A DNA stretch of 34,589 bases, taken from positions 1 through 34,589 of the forward strand of contig CALMTT010000010.1 of the NCBI GenBank assembly GCA_937872615.1, in the 5' to 3' direction. The DNA is from an uncultured Verrucomicrobiaceae bacterium. GTDB taxonomy: Bacteria; Verrucomicrobiota; Verrucomicrobiia; Verrucomicrobiales; Verrucomicrobiaceae. The notes beneath the pieces are model-generated. The model made no database searches. It was not told the DNA's origin and worked only from the letters and a program-made list of their open reading frames with translations. This document shows positions 22,055-33,900 of this stretch, piece after piece; position 1 is the first letter of the stretch; each line of letters begins with the position of its first letter. Position numbers and translations under genes: made by a program.

Positions 22055-23536
22055 TTACACGTCCCACGCCTTAGCGCGTGCAAGCGCCCGCTGCCAGGTG
22101 GCGATTTTGGCGGTTCGGAGGGCGGGTTTGAGCTTGGGCGTGAACTTCATGTCCGCTTTCCAGTGCTTGGCGATATCGGCCTGGTTCTTCCAGAAGCCGG
22201 TGGCGAGACCGGCGAGGCAGGCAGCACCGAGGGCGGTGGTTTCGTTGACCTTCGGGCGCACGACGGGCACGCCGAGGAGATCGGCCTGCATCTGCATGAG
22301 CAGGTTGTTGAGCGAGGCACCGCCATCGACGCGGAGTTCCTTCAGCTTGATGCCGGAGTCAGCCTGCATGGCGTGGAGGATATCGGCCACCTGGAGGGCG
22401 ATGGATTCGAGCGCGGCACGGGCGATGTGGCCGCGGCCGGTGCCACGCGTGATGCCGACGATGGTGCCGCGGGCATACGCATCCCAATGCGGAGCACCGA
22501 GTCCGGCGAAGGCGGGCACGAGATAGACGCCGCCGGTGTCCGGCACGCTGGCGGCGAGTTTTTCGACCTCGGCGGAGCTTTCGATGATGCCGAGGCCATC
22601 CCGCAGCCACTGCACGACGGCACCGGCGATGAAGACGCTGCCTTCGAGCGCATACTCCATCTTGCCACCGATGCGCCATGCGATGGTGGTGAGGAGTTTG
22701 TTTTTCGAGGCGATGGGCTTGGTGCCGGTGTTCATGAGCATGAAGCAACCGGTGCCGTAGGTGTTCTTCACCATGCCGGGCTGCGCACAGACCTGGCCGA
22801 AGAGCGCGGCCTGCTGATCGCCCGCGATGCCGGTGATGGGAATGGAGCCGCCGAGCAGCGTGGTGTGGCCGAAGAGGCCGCTGGAGTCCCGCACCTCGGG
22901 CAGCATGGAGGCGGGCACGCCGAAGAGGCTGAGGAGTTTTTCATCCCAGCGACCTTTGCGGATGTCGTAAAGCATGGTGCGGGAGGCATTCGAGACATCG
23001 GTGGCATGCACCTGGCCCGCGGTGAGGTTCCAAAGCAGCCAGCTATCGACGGTGCCAAAGGCGAGACGGCCCTTCGCGGCGAGCTGCTTGGCTCCTTTCA
23101 CATGCTGGAGGATCCACTGGACCTTCGTGGCGGAGAAGTAGGCATCGACGACGAGGCCGGTCTTTTGGGTGATAAGGCGGTCGAGCTTCTTTTTGCGCAG
23201 CGCATCACACACGGGCGCGGTGCGGCGATCCTGCCACACGATGGCATTACCGACGGGCCAGCCGGTTTCACGATCCCAGACGACGGTGGTCTCGCGTTGA
23301 TTGGTGATGCCGATGGCGGCGACATCGGCAGCGGTGGCCTTTGCCTTCACGAGAACCTCACGGGCGGTGGCGAGTTGGGTGTCCCAAATGGCCTGCGGAT
23401 CATGCTCGACCCAGCCGGGCTTTGGAAAGAGCTGCGGGAACTCCTTTTGCGCGACGGCGACGACCTTGCCGCTGTGATCAAAGAGGATGCTGCGGGAGCT
23501 GGTGGTGCCCTGATCGAGGGCGAGGACGTATTTCAT
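22055..23536 (-). CDS. glpK: Glycerol kinase (GlpK)
   Basis: 493 residues, close to E. coli GlpK (~502). FGGY-family kinase that phosphorylates glycerol to sn-glycerol 3-phosphate with ATP. Seen: the N-terminal phosphate loop [16 protein letters not shown]; glycerol-binding residues [14 protein letters not shown] (Arg81, Glu82), Tyr133 in DAYFSATK and the catalytic Asp240 in [13 protein letters not shown]; and the second FGGY signature region [20 protein letters not shown]. The family's [11 protein letters not shown] block is also present. No glpF, glpD or glpR is next to it, so glycerol uptake and oxidation genes must lie elsewhere. It starts 130 bases from the divergent gene at 23667. Confidence 0.97.
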   Translation of the reverse strand: MKYVLALDQGTTSSRSILFDHSGKVVAVAQKEFPQLFPKPGWVEHDPQAIWDTQLATAREVLVKAKATAADVAAIGITNQRETTVVWDRETGWPVGNAIVWQDRRTAPVCDALRKKKLDRLITQKTGLVVDAYFSATKVQWILQHVKGAKQLAAKGRLAFGTVDSWLLWNLTAGQVHATDVSNASRTMLYDIRKGRWDEKLLSLFGVPASMLPEVRDSSGLFGHTTLLGGSIPITGIAGDQQAALFGQVCAQPGMVKNTYGTGCFMLMNTGTKPIASKNKLLTTIAWRIGGKMEYALEGSVFIAGAVVQWLRDGLGIIESSAEVEKLAASVPDTGGVYLVPAFAGLGAPHWDAYARGTIVGITRGTGRGHIARAALESIALQVADILHAMQADSGIKLKELRVDGGASLNNLLMQMQADLLGVPVVRPKVNETTALGAACLAGLATGFWKNQADIAKHWKADMKFTPKLKPALRTAKIATWQRALARAKAWDV

Positions 23537-23609
23537 GGTGGTGCGGCGGTTTTAGCGGGGAAGGGCTTCCGAAGTCAATCGCGGCTGTAAACGCCCCCGG
23601 AAGGTGGAA

Positions 23610-23639
23610 TTGGCATTTTCGGCCCTGATTGAATAGGAT
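23610..23639 (+). promoter_or_regulatory. Candidate sigma-70-type promoter for the gene at 23667
   Basis: TTGGCA (23610-23615) and TAGGAT (23634-23639) are separated by 18 bases and lie 27 bases before the ATG at 23667, within the only divergent gap on this side of glpK. The matches are five of six for the -35 and four of six for the -10. Verrucomicrobial promoter consensus is poorly known, so this is tentative. Confidence 0.35.
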
Positions 23640-23666
23640 CGGCCCGCGAACATCGAAACGACCGCC

Positions 23667-24338
23667 ATGCAAAATCCCCCTCTCTCCTCCTCCGTCACTC
23701 CCACGCTGCCGAAACGCTCGTTTTGGCGGCATCCGCTGGTGATCACGCTTTGTGTCCTGCTGGGGCTGGCCGGTGTGGCGGCGGCCGCGGCCGGGATCTG
23801 GTGGAAGTCGAATTTTGATCCGGCTCCCTTCAAGCCCGTGGCGCTCACGACGCAGGAGCAGGCCGCGTTTGACCAGAAACTGGCCGCTTTCACCGGCAAC
23901 GCCCCTGCTGCGCCCGCTCCTGCTCCGGTCACCGATCTCGAAAAACGCACGCTGGTGATCACCGAGAAGGAAGTGAATGCCTGGCTGGCCAAAAACGAGC
24001 TCGGCGAGAACGTGCAGGTGCGCTTCAAAAACGGCAAAATCACCGGTGCGATCATTTTGGAGCTGCCAGACGACTTTCCGGTCCTCGCCGGGCAGAAGAT
24101 CAAGGCCAGCCTGGCCCTCGTCGCCCATCTGAACGATGCCAGCCGTGACCTCGCCCTGCTGGTGGACGACGTGACCGTCGGAGGCATGCCCCTCCCGAAC
24201 GCCTGGGTGGGTGACATCAAGGGCCTGAACCTCGTGGACGAGACCGCTCACAAGGACCCGGCCATGGAAAAATTTCTGAAGGGCATCCGCCAGTTTGAGA
24301 TCCAGGACGGTCTGGCGGTGGTTAAGCTCAATGAATAG
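23667..24338 (+). CDS. Membrane-anchored protein of unknown function
   Basis: 223 residues. A short N-terminal tail is followed by one hydrophobic segment (about 24-46, LVITLCVLLGLAGVAAAAAG) ending in WWKSNFDP, then a proline/alanine linker (GNAPAAPAPAPV) and a compact C-terminal domain. That domain contains LVITEKEVNAWLAKNELGEN, ILELPDDFPVLAG and LLVDDVTVGGMPLP, a pattern like YpmS/DUF2140-type extracytoplasmic domains (an Nxx-Leu helix, then alternating strands and a GxxPLP loop). That similarity is from memory and not certain. Function unknown. Monocistronic: candidate promoter upstream and a strong terminator downstream. Confidence 0.72.
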   Translation: MQNPPLSSSVTPTLPKRSFWRHPLVITLCVLLGLAGVAAAAAGIWWKSNFDPAPFKPVALTTQEQAAFDQKLAAFTGNAPAAPAPAPVTDLEKRTLVITEKEVNAWLAKNELGENVQVRFKNGKITGAIILELPDDFPVLAGQKIKASLALVAHLNDASRDLALLVDDVTVGGMPLPNAWVGDIKGLNLVDETAHKDPAMEKFLKGIRQFEIQDGLAVVKLNE

Positions 24339-24402
24339 ACGGTAGCGCTGGCCAGCCCAGGAGGCTGTAACAGCTACAAACACGGACCTAAAGCCGCTTC
24401 AA

Positions 24403-24438
24403 GCCCGCCCGGAATCACCGGACGGGCCTCTTTTTTTC
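24403..24438 (+). terminator. Rho-independent terminator
   Basis: GCCCGCCCGG (24403-24412), loop AATCA, CCGGACGGGC (24418-24427): a 10-bp stem with one mismatch, followed by CTC and seven Ts (24431-24437). It lies 65 bases after the stop of the preceding gene and 53 bases before the giant PATR gene, so it separates the two transcripts. Confidence 0.88.
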
Positions 24439-24490
24439 TTGTTTAGAACGAACTAAATCGATTAGCATGACCAATTAAATCCCAACCAAA

Positions 24491-24985
24491 ATGCTAATGA
24501 AGATATTGCGTCGCCACCGACTCTCCATCGCCGTAATTTTGATCACCCTCCAGGCCACATGGCAGGTGGTGCCCGCCGCCCGGGGAGCAACGATCGACTG
24601 GAGCGCTGGCAGCAGCGCTGATTTTGTATGGGGAAATGGCCTCAACTGGGCGGGGGGAGTGCCGACGGTGACGGGTGACGCAGTGTTTGTGTCCCCGATC
24701 CCGAATCCTGGAACGCTTCCGAACCCAAACATCGTCTTGCTTGGCGCGGCGAGCGTGGCCAACAGCCTGAATTTCCAAGACCGCTACACACTGACCGGTG
24801 GTGACCTCACGCTAACCAGTGGCGGTATTCGCGTTGATCTGGCCCAGACGGCAACCATTGCGTCCCAATTGACGGGCGGCAACGGCCTCAGCAAAACCGG
24901 GGGGCGGGACCTTGAGGCTGACGAACGTGCTGAACAATTACACTGGCATTACCAGCATTTCGAATGGCTCGATTGTGTTGAGTGA
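24491..24985 (+). CDS. PATR-repeat giant protein, N-terminal piece cut off by a frameshift
   Basis: As written, the frame from ATG 24491 (or the second ATG, 24497) stops at 24985 after 164 residues. It begins with a signal peptide (RRHRLSIAVILITLQATW, cleavage near ARG-A) and the usual head of PATR proteins, IDWSAGSSADFVWGNGLNWA then PTVTGDAVFV. Residues up to about 138 (GGNGLSKTGG) look native; the rest (RDLEADERAEQLHWHYQHFE) is out of frame. Removing one G from the run of six at 24899-24904 turns GGRDLEADERAE into GGTLRLTNVLNNYTG, the expected PATR motif, and joins the open frame that continues to the window end. So this is the start of the same gene as the next entry. Confidence 0.8.
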   Translation: MLMKILRRHRLSIAVILITLQATWQVVPAARGATIDWSAGSSADFVWGNGLNWAGGVPTVTGDAVFVSPIPNPGTLPNPNIVLLGAASVANSLNFQDRYTLTGGDLTLTSGGIRVDLAQTATIASQLTGGNGLSKTGGRDLEADERAEQLHWHYQHFEWLDCVE

Positions 24986-27900
24986 TCCTGCCGTGCTTGG
25001 CGCGGATACCTCCACCGTTTTGATCAGCGGATCGGCCACACGTGGCTTCGGTGGGGGCTCTCTCGTTCTGGCGGGCACCGACACCTCGGGTGTGAATTTC
25101 ACGCGGGCCATCAACGCCACCGGTTTGGGGCCGATCACGGATCGCGGCGCAGCGCTGGTGAGCGTGGGCTTAAACCAGCTTTCCGGGCAGGTGAGCATGG
25201 CCCAAGGGCTGGTGAACACGCGGTTTATCTCGTCGGCAGGCATGCTTTCATTCACAGGTGGTCTTGATGTGGCAGGGACTGCGGGAACGACGGTTTCTCA
25301 GTTCGGCGGTCTCAATACCGCCGGCGCTGGCGCTTATGCTATCACCGGCGCTCTCACAGGTGTCGGAACACTTGAAAAAACGGGTTCAGGGACACTGCTG
25401 CTGAAACCTTCAGACACTTCAGGATTCACCGGGACGCTCCGCGTGAGCAGCAGCGCGACCGGGGTGACGAGCTCTGTGCGAATCACGACACCGAATGTGC
25501 TCGGCACTCGCACCGCGACGGGGACGGGCGGCGTGCTCGATATCAACGGGGGCACGCTGGAGGTGCGCATGGACACCCCTTCTGTGCTAGCAGGAGGCGC
25601 TCCGGCGAATATTTACCATCGTGCGAACACCAGCACGATCTTCGTGGATCATGCTCCCGGAAGCAATGTGATCAACCAGGTGGTCACCTTCGGCCAGTTT
25701 GCGTTCGAGGAAAACCTGACCATGAACTTCAGCGGTCGCAACGGCTATGGGATCACCTTGGGAGCTGCCCCCGTCCAGGGCGGCACCGCCGCATCGACCA
25801 TCACCAACAACATGAATGGCACCCTTACCTTCACGGGCGCCTTTTGGAGCAATGCGGACACGTCCAGCCGCACCATGACGATCAACGGTGCTGGCAACAC
25901 GCTCATCTCGGGGAATTTCACCGCATCGAGCACGACGACGAACGTGGACCACAGCCTGACGAAGGCGGGCACGGGTACTTTGACGATCTCCAGCACGGGC
26001 GGCACTCTGGATGGACAGGTCAACATCAACGCTGGCACGCTGGCGATCGCCGACTTCCGCTCGGTGAACAATAGCGCGACGAACAATTCCGGGGCCGTGC
26101 CCTTTGCCATAAATATCGGCAGCTCAGGAACGGCTGGCACACTCAATATCGGAGTCACCGGAGTAACTCCTACAGGGGCTGGATTGACCTCGCAGCGCGC
26201 CATCAACCTCTCCGGCACCACAGGCGGTGCCACCATCAACGCCAGCCAGCCCGGCCTGAACCCTGTCATCATTGCGACCATGGGCACGACCGGGGCGGGA
26301 GCCAAGACGCTGACGCTGGGGGGCAGCAACACGGCAGACAATGCCATCAACGGCGTGATCGCTGACAACGGTGCGGTGACAATCGTGAAGACCGATCTAG
26401 GTACGTGGGTTCTGGGTGGCAACAACACCTACACCGGCACCACCACGATCAGCGGTGGCACGCTGAAACTGAAAGCGAGCGCAGCGGCCTCAAACATCAT
26501 CGCAAGCACTGGTGCGTTCACCTTCAATTCCAACGCAACCACACAGACCGCGGGTGGAACGCTCGAATTGGTCGGCCTGGCAGGTTCCAACGTCGTGGAG
26601 AGCCTCGGAGCGCTCACCCCCACCCAAGGCATGAACACGGTCAAAGTGACACCGGGCTCCGGTGGCACCGCATCCCTGACCTTCTCCTCCTTGGGAACCG
26701 TGGCAGGCACTGCCGCAGTGAATTTCATCACGCCAAATCCTGCGACCAATATCATTACATTGACGGGGCAGGCCACCACGACGGCTGCCACGCTGCCAGG
26801 CTCCGGAAGGTTGTACATCAACGGTTCCAACTTTGCGCGGATCAATGCCGGCCAGGTGGTCACCCCGGTTTACGGGACGGATGCTGGTTTTGTGAACGCG
26901 GGTGCCGCCTTGACGGCGAGCAGCCACAACCGTCTGGCCAGCAGCATCGCCTCCCAAGCGGCGGTGACAGTGAGTTCCTTGAAGATTGACGGCTCTCAGT
27001 CGCTCAACATGGCCGGCACCCTGACGGTCTCGCTCGGGGGAGTACTTCAGACGGATGGCAGTGGCGTGATTTCCGGCGCGGGCATCACCACGAGTTCCAA
27101 TGCGGCGTTTTCGGCCCGGGTGAATCTTCCGACGGATTCGCTCACGATCAGCGCTCCGATCTCCGGGACGACGGGCGGGTTGACCAAGACCGGTGCTGGC
27201 GTGCTGGTGCTCTCGGGGGCGAACGCACAAACGGGTGCCACCACGATTAATGAGGGCACCTTGAGGCTTTCGGGCGGGTTGGCCACGCTGAGCGGCGCAT
27301 CGCAGGACCTGACGATCCGCCAGGGGGCGGTGTTTGACCTCAATGGTGTGAGCACAGGCGCGACGATCAAGAATCTCATCGGCTCCGGCACCATCACCAA
27401 CGGTGTGGCTCCCAACGCCCCTGCAGCGGCGACTCTGACGGTCGGGAACGGCACACCTGCCGCGTCGACCTTTTCGGGTGTGATCCAGGATGGCACCGGC
27501 GGCCCACTGAGCATTGTGAAACGAGGCACAGTGGCCTTCACCTTCAGCGGCCTGAACACTTACACTGGCAGCACAACCATCGAATCAACAGGATCGATCA
27601 CCACGCCCACACTGGCGGATATCGGTCTGCCAAGCGGCATCGGCGCGGGTAGTGGCACGAGCAATGCCACCAACGCGGCCAGCCTTGTTTTCCAAGGACC
27701 TGGCACGAGCCCCACGCCCGCTCTGATCTACACGGGAGGCGCCTCGGTGAGCACCAACCGCCTATTCACCCTCGACATGGCCACGGCGGGATCGACCGCG
27801 GTGATCACGAACAACTCCACCAGCGGCTCCGCATTGATCTTCAGCAACACGAGCCCCATCGTTTTCGGCCCCAACGCCACCACATCCCAGACTCTGACGC

Positions 27901-30900
27901 TGAGCGGATCCTCTTCGGCTGACAGCGCTTTCTTTCCTCAGGTCACGGACAATGGGGCTCTCCCCACGAATCTGATCAAGGCCGGAGCAGGCCAGTGGAT
28001 TCTGGCGAACTCGGCCAATACCTACACTGGCACCACCGCCATCGCACAAGGGGTGCTCGTCGCGCAAGATGGGCAGGGCCTGCCAAGTGCGAGCGGGTTG
28101 CTTCTCGGGGCGACGACGACCAGCGGTGTGCTCCAGACCAGCGGCAACTTCACCCGAAACGTGGCCGCGGCCGCAGGTGCTGGCACGGTCACATGGAATG
28201 GAACCACGGGCGGCGGCGGTTTTGCCGCGTTCGACACGAAGCTGGTCGTGGCTTTGGGTGGCACAGGTTCGCCGACCCCTCTTCAGTGGGGAGTCGGCGG
28301 CTTTGTCGGCACGGGAGGTGTCCAGACGCTGTTCCTGAGCTCCACAACCGCGCTCGATGAGGTGGAATGGCGGAACGCCATTGATCTGAATGGCGGAACG
28401 AGGACCATCCAAGTGGATGACAATGGCAACACCGCCTCGGACTTTGCCACCATCACCGGGGTGATCAGCAACAGCTCCGGCACCGGGAATCTGACGAAGG
28501 CGGGCACTGGCATTCTCCAATTGTTTGGTGAGAACAGCTATGCCGGTAACACAAATGTGACGGCGGGAACCTTGGTGGTTAGCTCGCTCGGTCTGAGCAC
28601 CGGGCCGGTCACGAATACCAGCGTGGGTACCAGCACCGGAGCCGAGACACAGGCTCAGGCAGTGACCCTCGGCAATGGCACCACGACGGGAGGGATTCTC
28701 ATGTATGTGGGTGGTGGCGAGACAAGCGACCGCATGATTCGGCTCAACACGACGACAGCCGCGAACCAGATCCATGCGTCCGGCACCGGCCCCCTGATCT
28801 TGACAAACGTGCTCAATGACCTGGCCACCGGCGCAAAGGTGCTGAACCTCCGTGGCAGCAATGCTGAAGGAAACATGATCACCAGCCAGTTGACCGACAA
28901 TGGCGGCGCTCTCGGCATCACAGTGGACGGCAGCGCGGTCTGGATCCTTGCCAATGGCACCAACTCCTACACGGGCGTCACGACGGTCAGCGCGGGGGCG
29001 CTGGGCATCGGAGCCGACACCGCGCTGGGCACCGGGAGCATCACGCTGAGCAACAGCTCAGTTTTCGCCTACGGGGCTGACCGTGTCGTCGCGAACAACC
29101 TGACGCACAACAACAACACGACCCAGGCCTTCATCGGTGATTACTCACTCAGCTTCACCGGCACTTACGCGAATGCCTCCGCCGGGAACAGCAACACGAT
29201 CACGAACAACATCCTGGCAGGGAAGAGCCTCACGTTGAACAACGTGACGAACAACTCCATCACCGCCGCCCGCACGCTGACCTTCAATGGCGCTGGAGCC
29301 ACGGTCATCAACGGGGATTTCACCACTTCGACGGCGTTCAACATGAACCTGACCTATTCCGGCACAGGCAGCCTGACCTTGGGAGGCACGAACACGACGG
29401 GCAACGTGTTCAACGGGGGCACCATCACGTTGTCATCGGGCAGCCTGATCCTCGGCGCGAACGAGGTGCTGCCGGATATCGTGAGCAACTCGGCCAACAC
29501 CGGCAACGTGGTCATCAGCCCGGCTGCGGGCATCACCGCCACTCTGGACTTAAATGGTAGGACCGACACGATCAACGGTCTCACCGGCACGAGTGCGGGG
29601 ACTTTGATCATGGACAACAGTTCTGCCTCGGCTGCGACACTGACGGTGGGAGCAAACGATCAGGCGGCGAACTGGAACGGCAGCATCACCCGGTCGGGCG
29701 GCGGCGGTATTACGATTGGCAAAACCGGGGTAGGAGCGGCCACGTTTGCGGGTCCTGCGGACATCACGGCGATCAATGTGCAGTCGGGCCTGCTGAAATT
29801 CACTGGAGGAATCACCTCGCCTTCGCAGGTCACGAGCATCATCGTCGCGGGAGAAGGTCTCCTGCAGTTGTTTGACGGTGTTGGAACCCCGTTGTCGAAC
29901 CTAACCACTTTGAATCTTGGGGCTGGATCCGGCACGGCCACTCTCGAGCTTGATGCGGGTTTGACGACTGACACGCTCACCGCCACGACGGCCGCAGTGG
30001 TGGCCAATACCATCAAGTTCAATATCAGAGACGTCGGATTGAGCCCGGGCGGCACCTATTCGCTGCTCGTGGCACCCTCGGGCCTTGCGGCAGGTTCATA
30101 CACACTGGGGCCTATCGGGGGCTACACGGGCTCCACGTTGAACGTGACGGACACGCTGGTGCAGCTCACGCTCGGCACTGCGGTCTCCGGAGCCATGTAC
30201 TGGAATGGCGCGGGCTCGTCCTTGGAATGGAATCTGGTGGACGGTTTGGGGAACGGTCTCAATTGGGCCACCGACAAGGCTGGCACCGTCACTCCGGCAC
30301 CGACCATTCCGGGTGCGGGCACCAGCGTCGTCTTCCAGGCGGACAACGCTGTGGCCGCCGGGGTTGGTCTGCCGCTGGCGACGACCTTGGAACAGAGCGT
30401 GCGGATAAACAACCTCGTGGTCGAGACGGCAACTGCTCCGCTGACCGCGCTGAGCATCGGGCCCGGCGCTATTCCTACCAACCGGCTCACGATTCAACCC
30501 ATCTCTTCCGTGGATGGTATCGATATAAAAACCGGTGCCGCCCAAGGTGTTTTGATTTCATCGCAATTGGCAGCCGGTTCTGCCCAGACGTGGAACGTGG
30601 GGGATTTCAACAGCGTTGCCCTCACTGGCGGTGTGACCACCACCGGTTCGCCTACCGTGACTGTCGGCAGCACGGCGAGTCTCGTTCCCGGTATGCAAAT
30701 CGTCGGTCCTGGCATTCCCACCGGGGCAGTGATCACGCAGATCAACGGCGCGACGTCGTTCACCATGTCGGCTAATGCGACCGGGCAGAACGCGGCCCTG
30801 CAGAATTACACGGCCACATCGGCCCTCACGGCTTCTGGCGGCTTGTTTTGCTCCGGGAACATCACCAAAACCGGCTCTGGACGTGTGGTCCTCAGCGGTG

Positions 30901-33900
30901 CGGGCAACACCTACACGGGCACGGCGGTGAATGTGATCGGTGGCATCCTCGAATTGCAAAATGTCACAGCGCTCGGAGGAGTGGCAGCCACACCGGGAAC
31001 TGGCGCCACGGTCACGGTGAATGGGGGCGCTATGTTCCGCTACAACAGCGCCACGGCAGGCACGGTGGCGAATCCTATCGTGCTCAACGGAGGCACTCTC
31101 GCCAGCGGCGGTTACACTTCCAATGCCACCTCGCTGGCCCTGACGGCCATCAATCACACGTTCAGCGGTCCTGTCACCCTGGCTGCAGATTCGGCCGTGA
31201 GCATGTCAGATCTGGGAGCCGGTGCCACGCCTGGCCACACCGTGACCTTGTCAGGAGTGCTTTCGGGCGCTGCCAAATTGACAGTGGACTCGGTTGGAAC
31301 GGTCAGCAGCGGCAACCAGCTCACCGGCACCTTGGTGCTATCCACGGCCAATCCCTCCTGGACCGGCGGCATGACGCTCAAGCGGGGAACCGTGGACCTC
31401 CGCATGGTGGATTCCCTCGGCACCGGGGCGGTGAATGTCGAGCTCGGCCGCATTCTCTTCAAAGGTGCCACCAACACCACATGGAACCAGTTTGCCAGCG
31501 GATTCACCCTGGACGCCGCCAGCGGCAATGCCGTGGTGGAACTCCAGCCGGACAATCAGGGAACCTCAGGCCTGTTCACTACTGATATCACCGGCACTAT
31601 GACCCTGGGAGGCGGCGGTGCCGCGCCCTTCCTGCGCCTCTACCAGGCGGACGCGTTTAGCAACATGACGATTTCAGGTCCTGTGGTGCTGAAAGCCAAT
31701 GCCACGATCCATAACTCGGGCGCGGCCGCGAATCAGCAGGTGAATGTCATTTCAGGTGTCATCTCCGAGAACGGCGGCTCCTTCGGCCTTTCAATCAATG
31801 GTGACACGGCTTGGGGCTCCACCAACTATCAGGTGCTCCGCCTTGATGCTGCGAACACCTTCACCGGCCCTCTTTCCCTTGCGGCAGGGACAGTGGAGTT
31901 CACCACGGTGACCAATGCGGGCGGTGCTGCCAGCAACCTTGGCCAGGGTTCCTCGATCAATCTTGGCGGCACCCTTCGGTTCGTCGGGTCGCTTGCCCAG
32001 AGCACGGATCGTCCCATCACTCTCACAGCTGGCAGCACGCTGAATGCCAGCGGCAGCGGCGGCGCGACGATCACCTATTCCGGCGCCATCACCGGCGGTG
32101 GCAGCGGGCTTACCTTGGACGGCAATGGGGAAGGTTTCCTTGACAGCATCCTTACCCAGACCGGCACGGCCGCTGACATCACCAAGGCCGGCACCGGCAC
32201 CTGGAGCCTCAATGCCACCAATGTCATCGCCGACGACATTCTGGTGAACTTGGGAACGTTGAACGTGAATGCCTCCCAGCAGACCACGGATGACTTCGTC
32301 GTCACCGGGGGTGCTTCTCCCACCATCGTGAACCTGAACGTGGCTAACGCCCATCAAGGGGATGATTTCTTCATCCGCAGCGGGGCCACGGTGTTTCTGG
32401 GGGTCAATGGCGCTCTCAGCAACAACGCCACCAATGGCATGGACGCCCTCTTGATTGGTGATTCGGGCACCAGCGGCGCCACGCTCGACCTGAAAGGACG
32501 GACGGGCAATACGGTCAACGCGGCGACGATCGGGACGAATGACACCATCAGTGGCTTCATCATCGACTCCGTCGGTGGTGGTGACATCTCGAGTACGGGC
32601 TGGACCGTACGGTTTGGCGAGGCCTCGGCCACCCTGGCCGGCGCCACATTGGCCAAGAATGGTGCGGGCACCTTCACCCTCTCCGGCAACAACACCTACA
32701 CGGGTGCCACCACGGTTACCGAGGGCACGCTCCTGCTGGATTACACGACACGCAACGGCAGCAAGATCGCCAGTGCTGCCGGAGTGACCATCGGAGGAGC
32801 CGCTACGGACACCACGGCTACGCTGAACTTCAATGGTAACGCGAGCGCGCCGAGCACCCAGGCCTTCACCACCCTCACCATCAGCCAGGGCAGCAACAAT
32901 TTCGTCGCCACCAGCAATGGCGGTCAGGCGATGAATGTGAACTTCACCACCATCACGCGCAATGCCGGCGGCACTATCGACTTCTCCCTGCCTGCGGTCG
33001 GCAGCATCACATCGACACAGGCCTTTACCAATGGTGCGCTTGGATATGCCACCGTGTCCAACGGGGCGGCCTTCCTGTCCAAGGATGGCTCGAACAACCT
33101 CCTGGCCTTGGTCCCTACTGTTCAAGACGATGTGACCACCTGGCTGGCTGCCAACAACGTGGGTGACAGCGCCTCGGGATTCTCCGGCCTGATCTCCGGC
33201 TGCATCGCCGTGAACAGCATCACGTTCAACACGGCCGGTTCCACGGTGAACTCCGCCGGAGTGCTCGGCATCGGCTCCGGCGGCATTTTGATCACCTCCA
33301 CCGCCACGGGTGCCCAGATGACGGGCGGGGTTCTCAGGTCCGGGCTCAACGATGTGATTGTGCATCAATATGCGACGGGGGATTTTGTCCTGAATCCGGT
33401 CATCACCGGTAGCACCGCTATCACCAAGACTGGTGCTGGCGGCCTGATCCTGTCCGGTGCGAACACGTTTACCGGAGCGGTGAACATCACGGAAGGCTTT
33501 GTCAGGGCTGCCGGCGGCCAGGGCATCGGTGACGCGGCCCCTGTGGCGCTCAAAGACATCGCGGGTGTGGGCCTGCAATTGCTCGCCAGCGAGACGATTG
33601 GCAATCTCTCCGGTGGCGGTGGCGCCGGCGGCAATGTTCTGCTGGGATCGAATGCCTTGACGACCAATGTCAGCGCCAACTCGACCTTCAGCGGCTTGCT
33701 CGTCGGCAATGGCAGCCTCGTGAAACAAGGCACGGCCAACCTGAATCTCGACACGTCGAGCTCGACGGGCTTCAACGGATCGGTGGTGATCAACCAGGGG
33801 CTCCTCCAGCTCAGCGGAAACGGCATTGTGAACCTGCCTGCGGTGACCGCCATCACCAGCAACGTGGGTGGCTCTTTGCTGATTGATTTCAACAGCGGCA

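Noticed and set aside
21173-23590. An 805-codon plus-strand open frame opposite the DUF1592-type gene and glpK
   Set aside because: It spans two well-identified minus-strand genes and their intergenic gap, and its translation has no recognisable domain.
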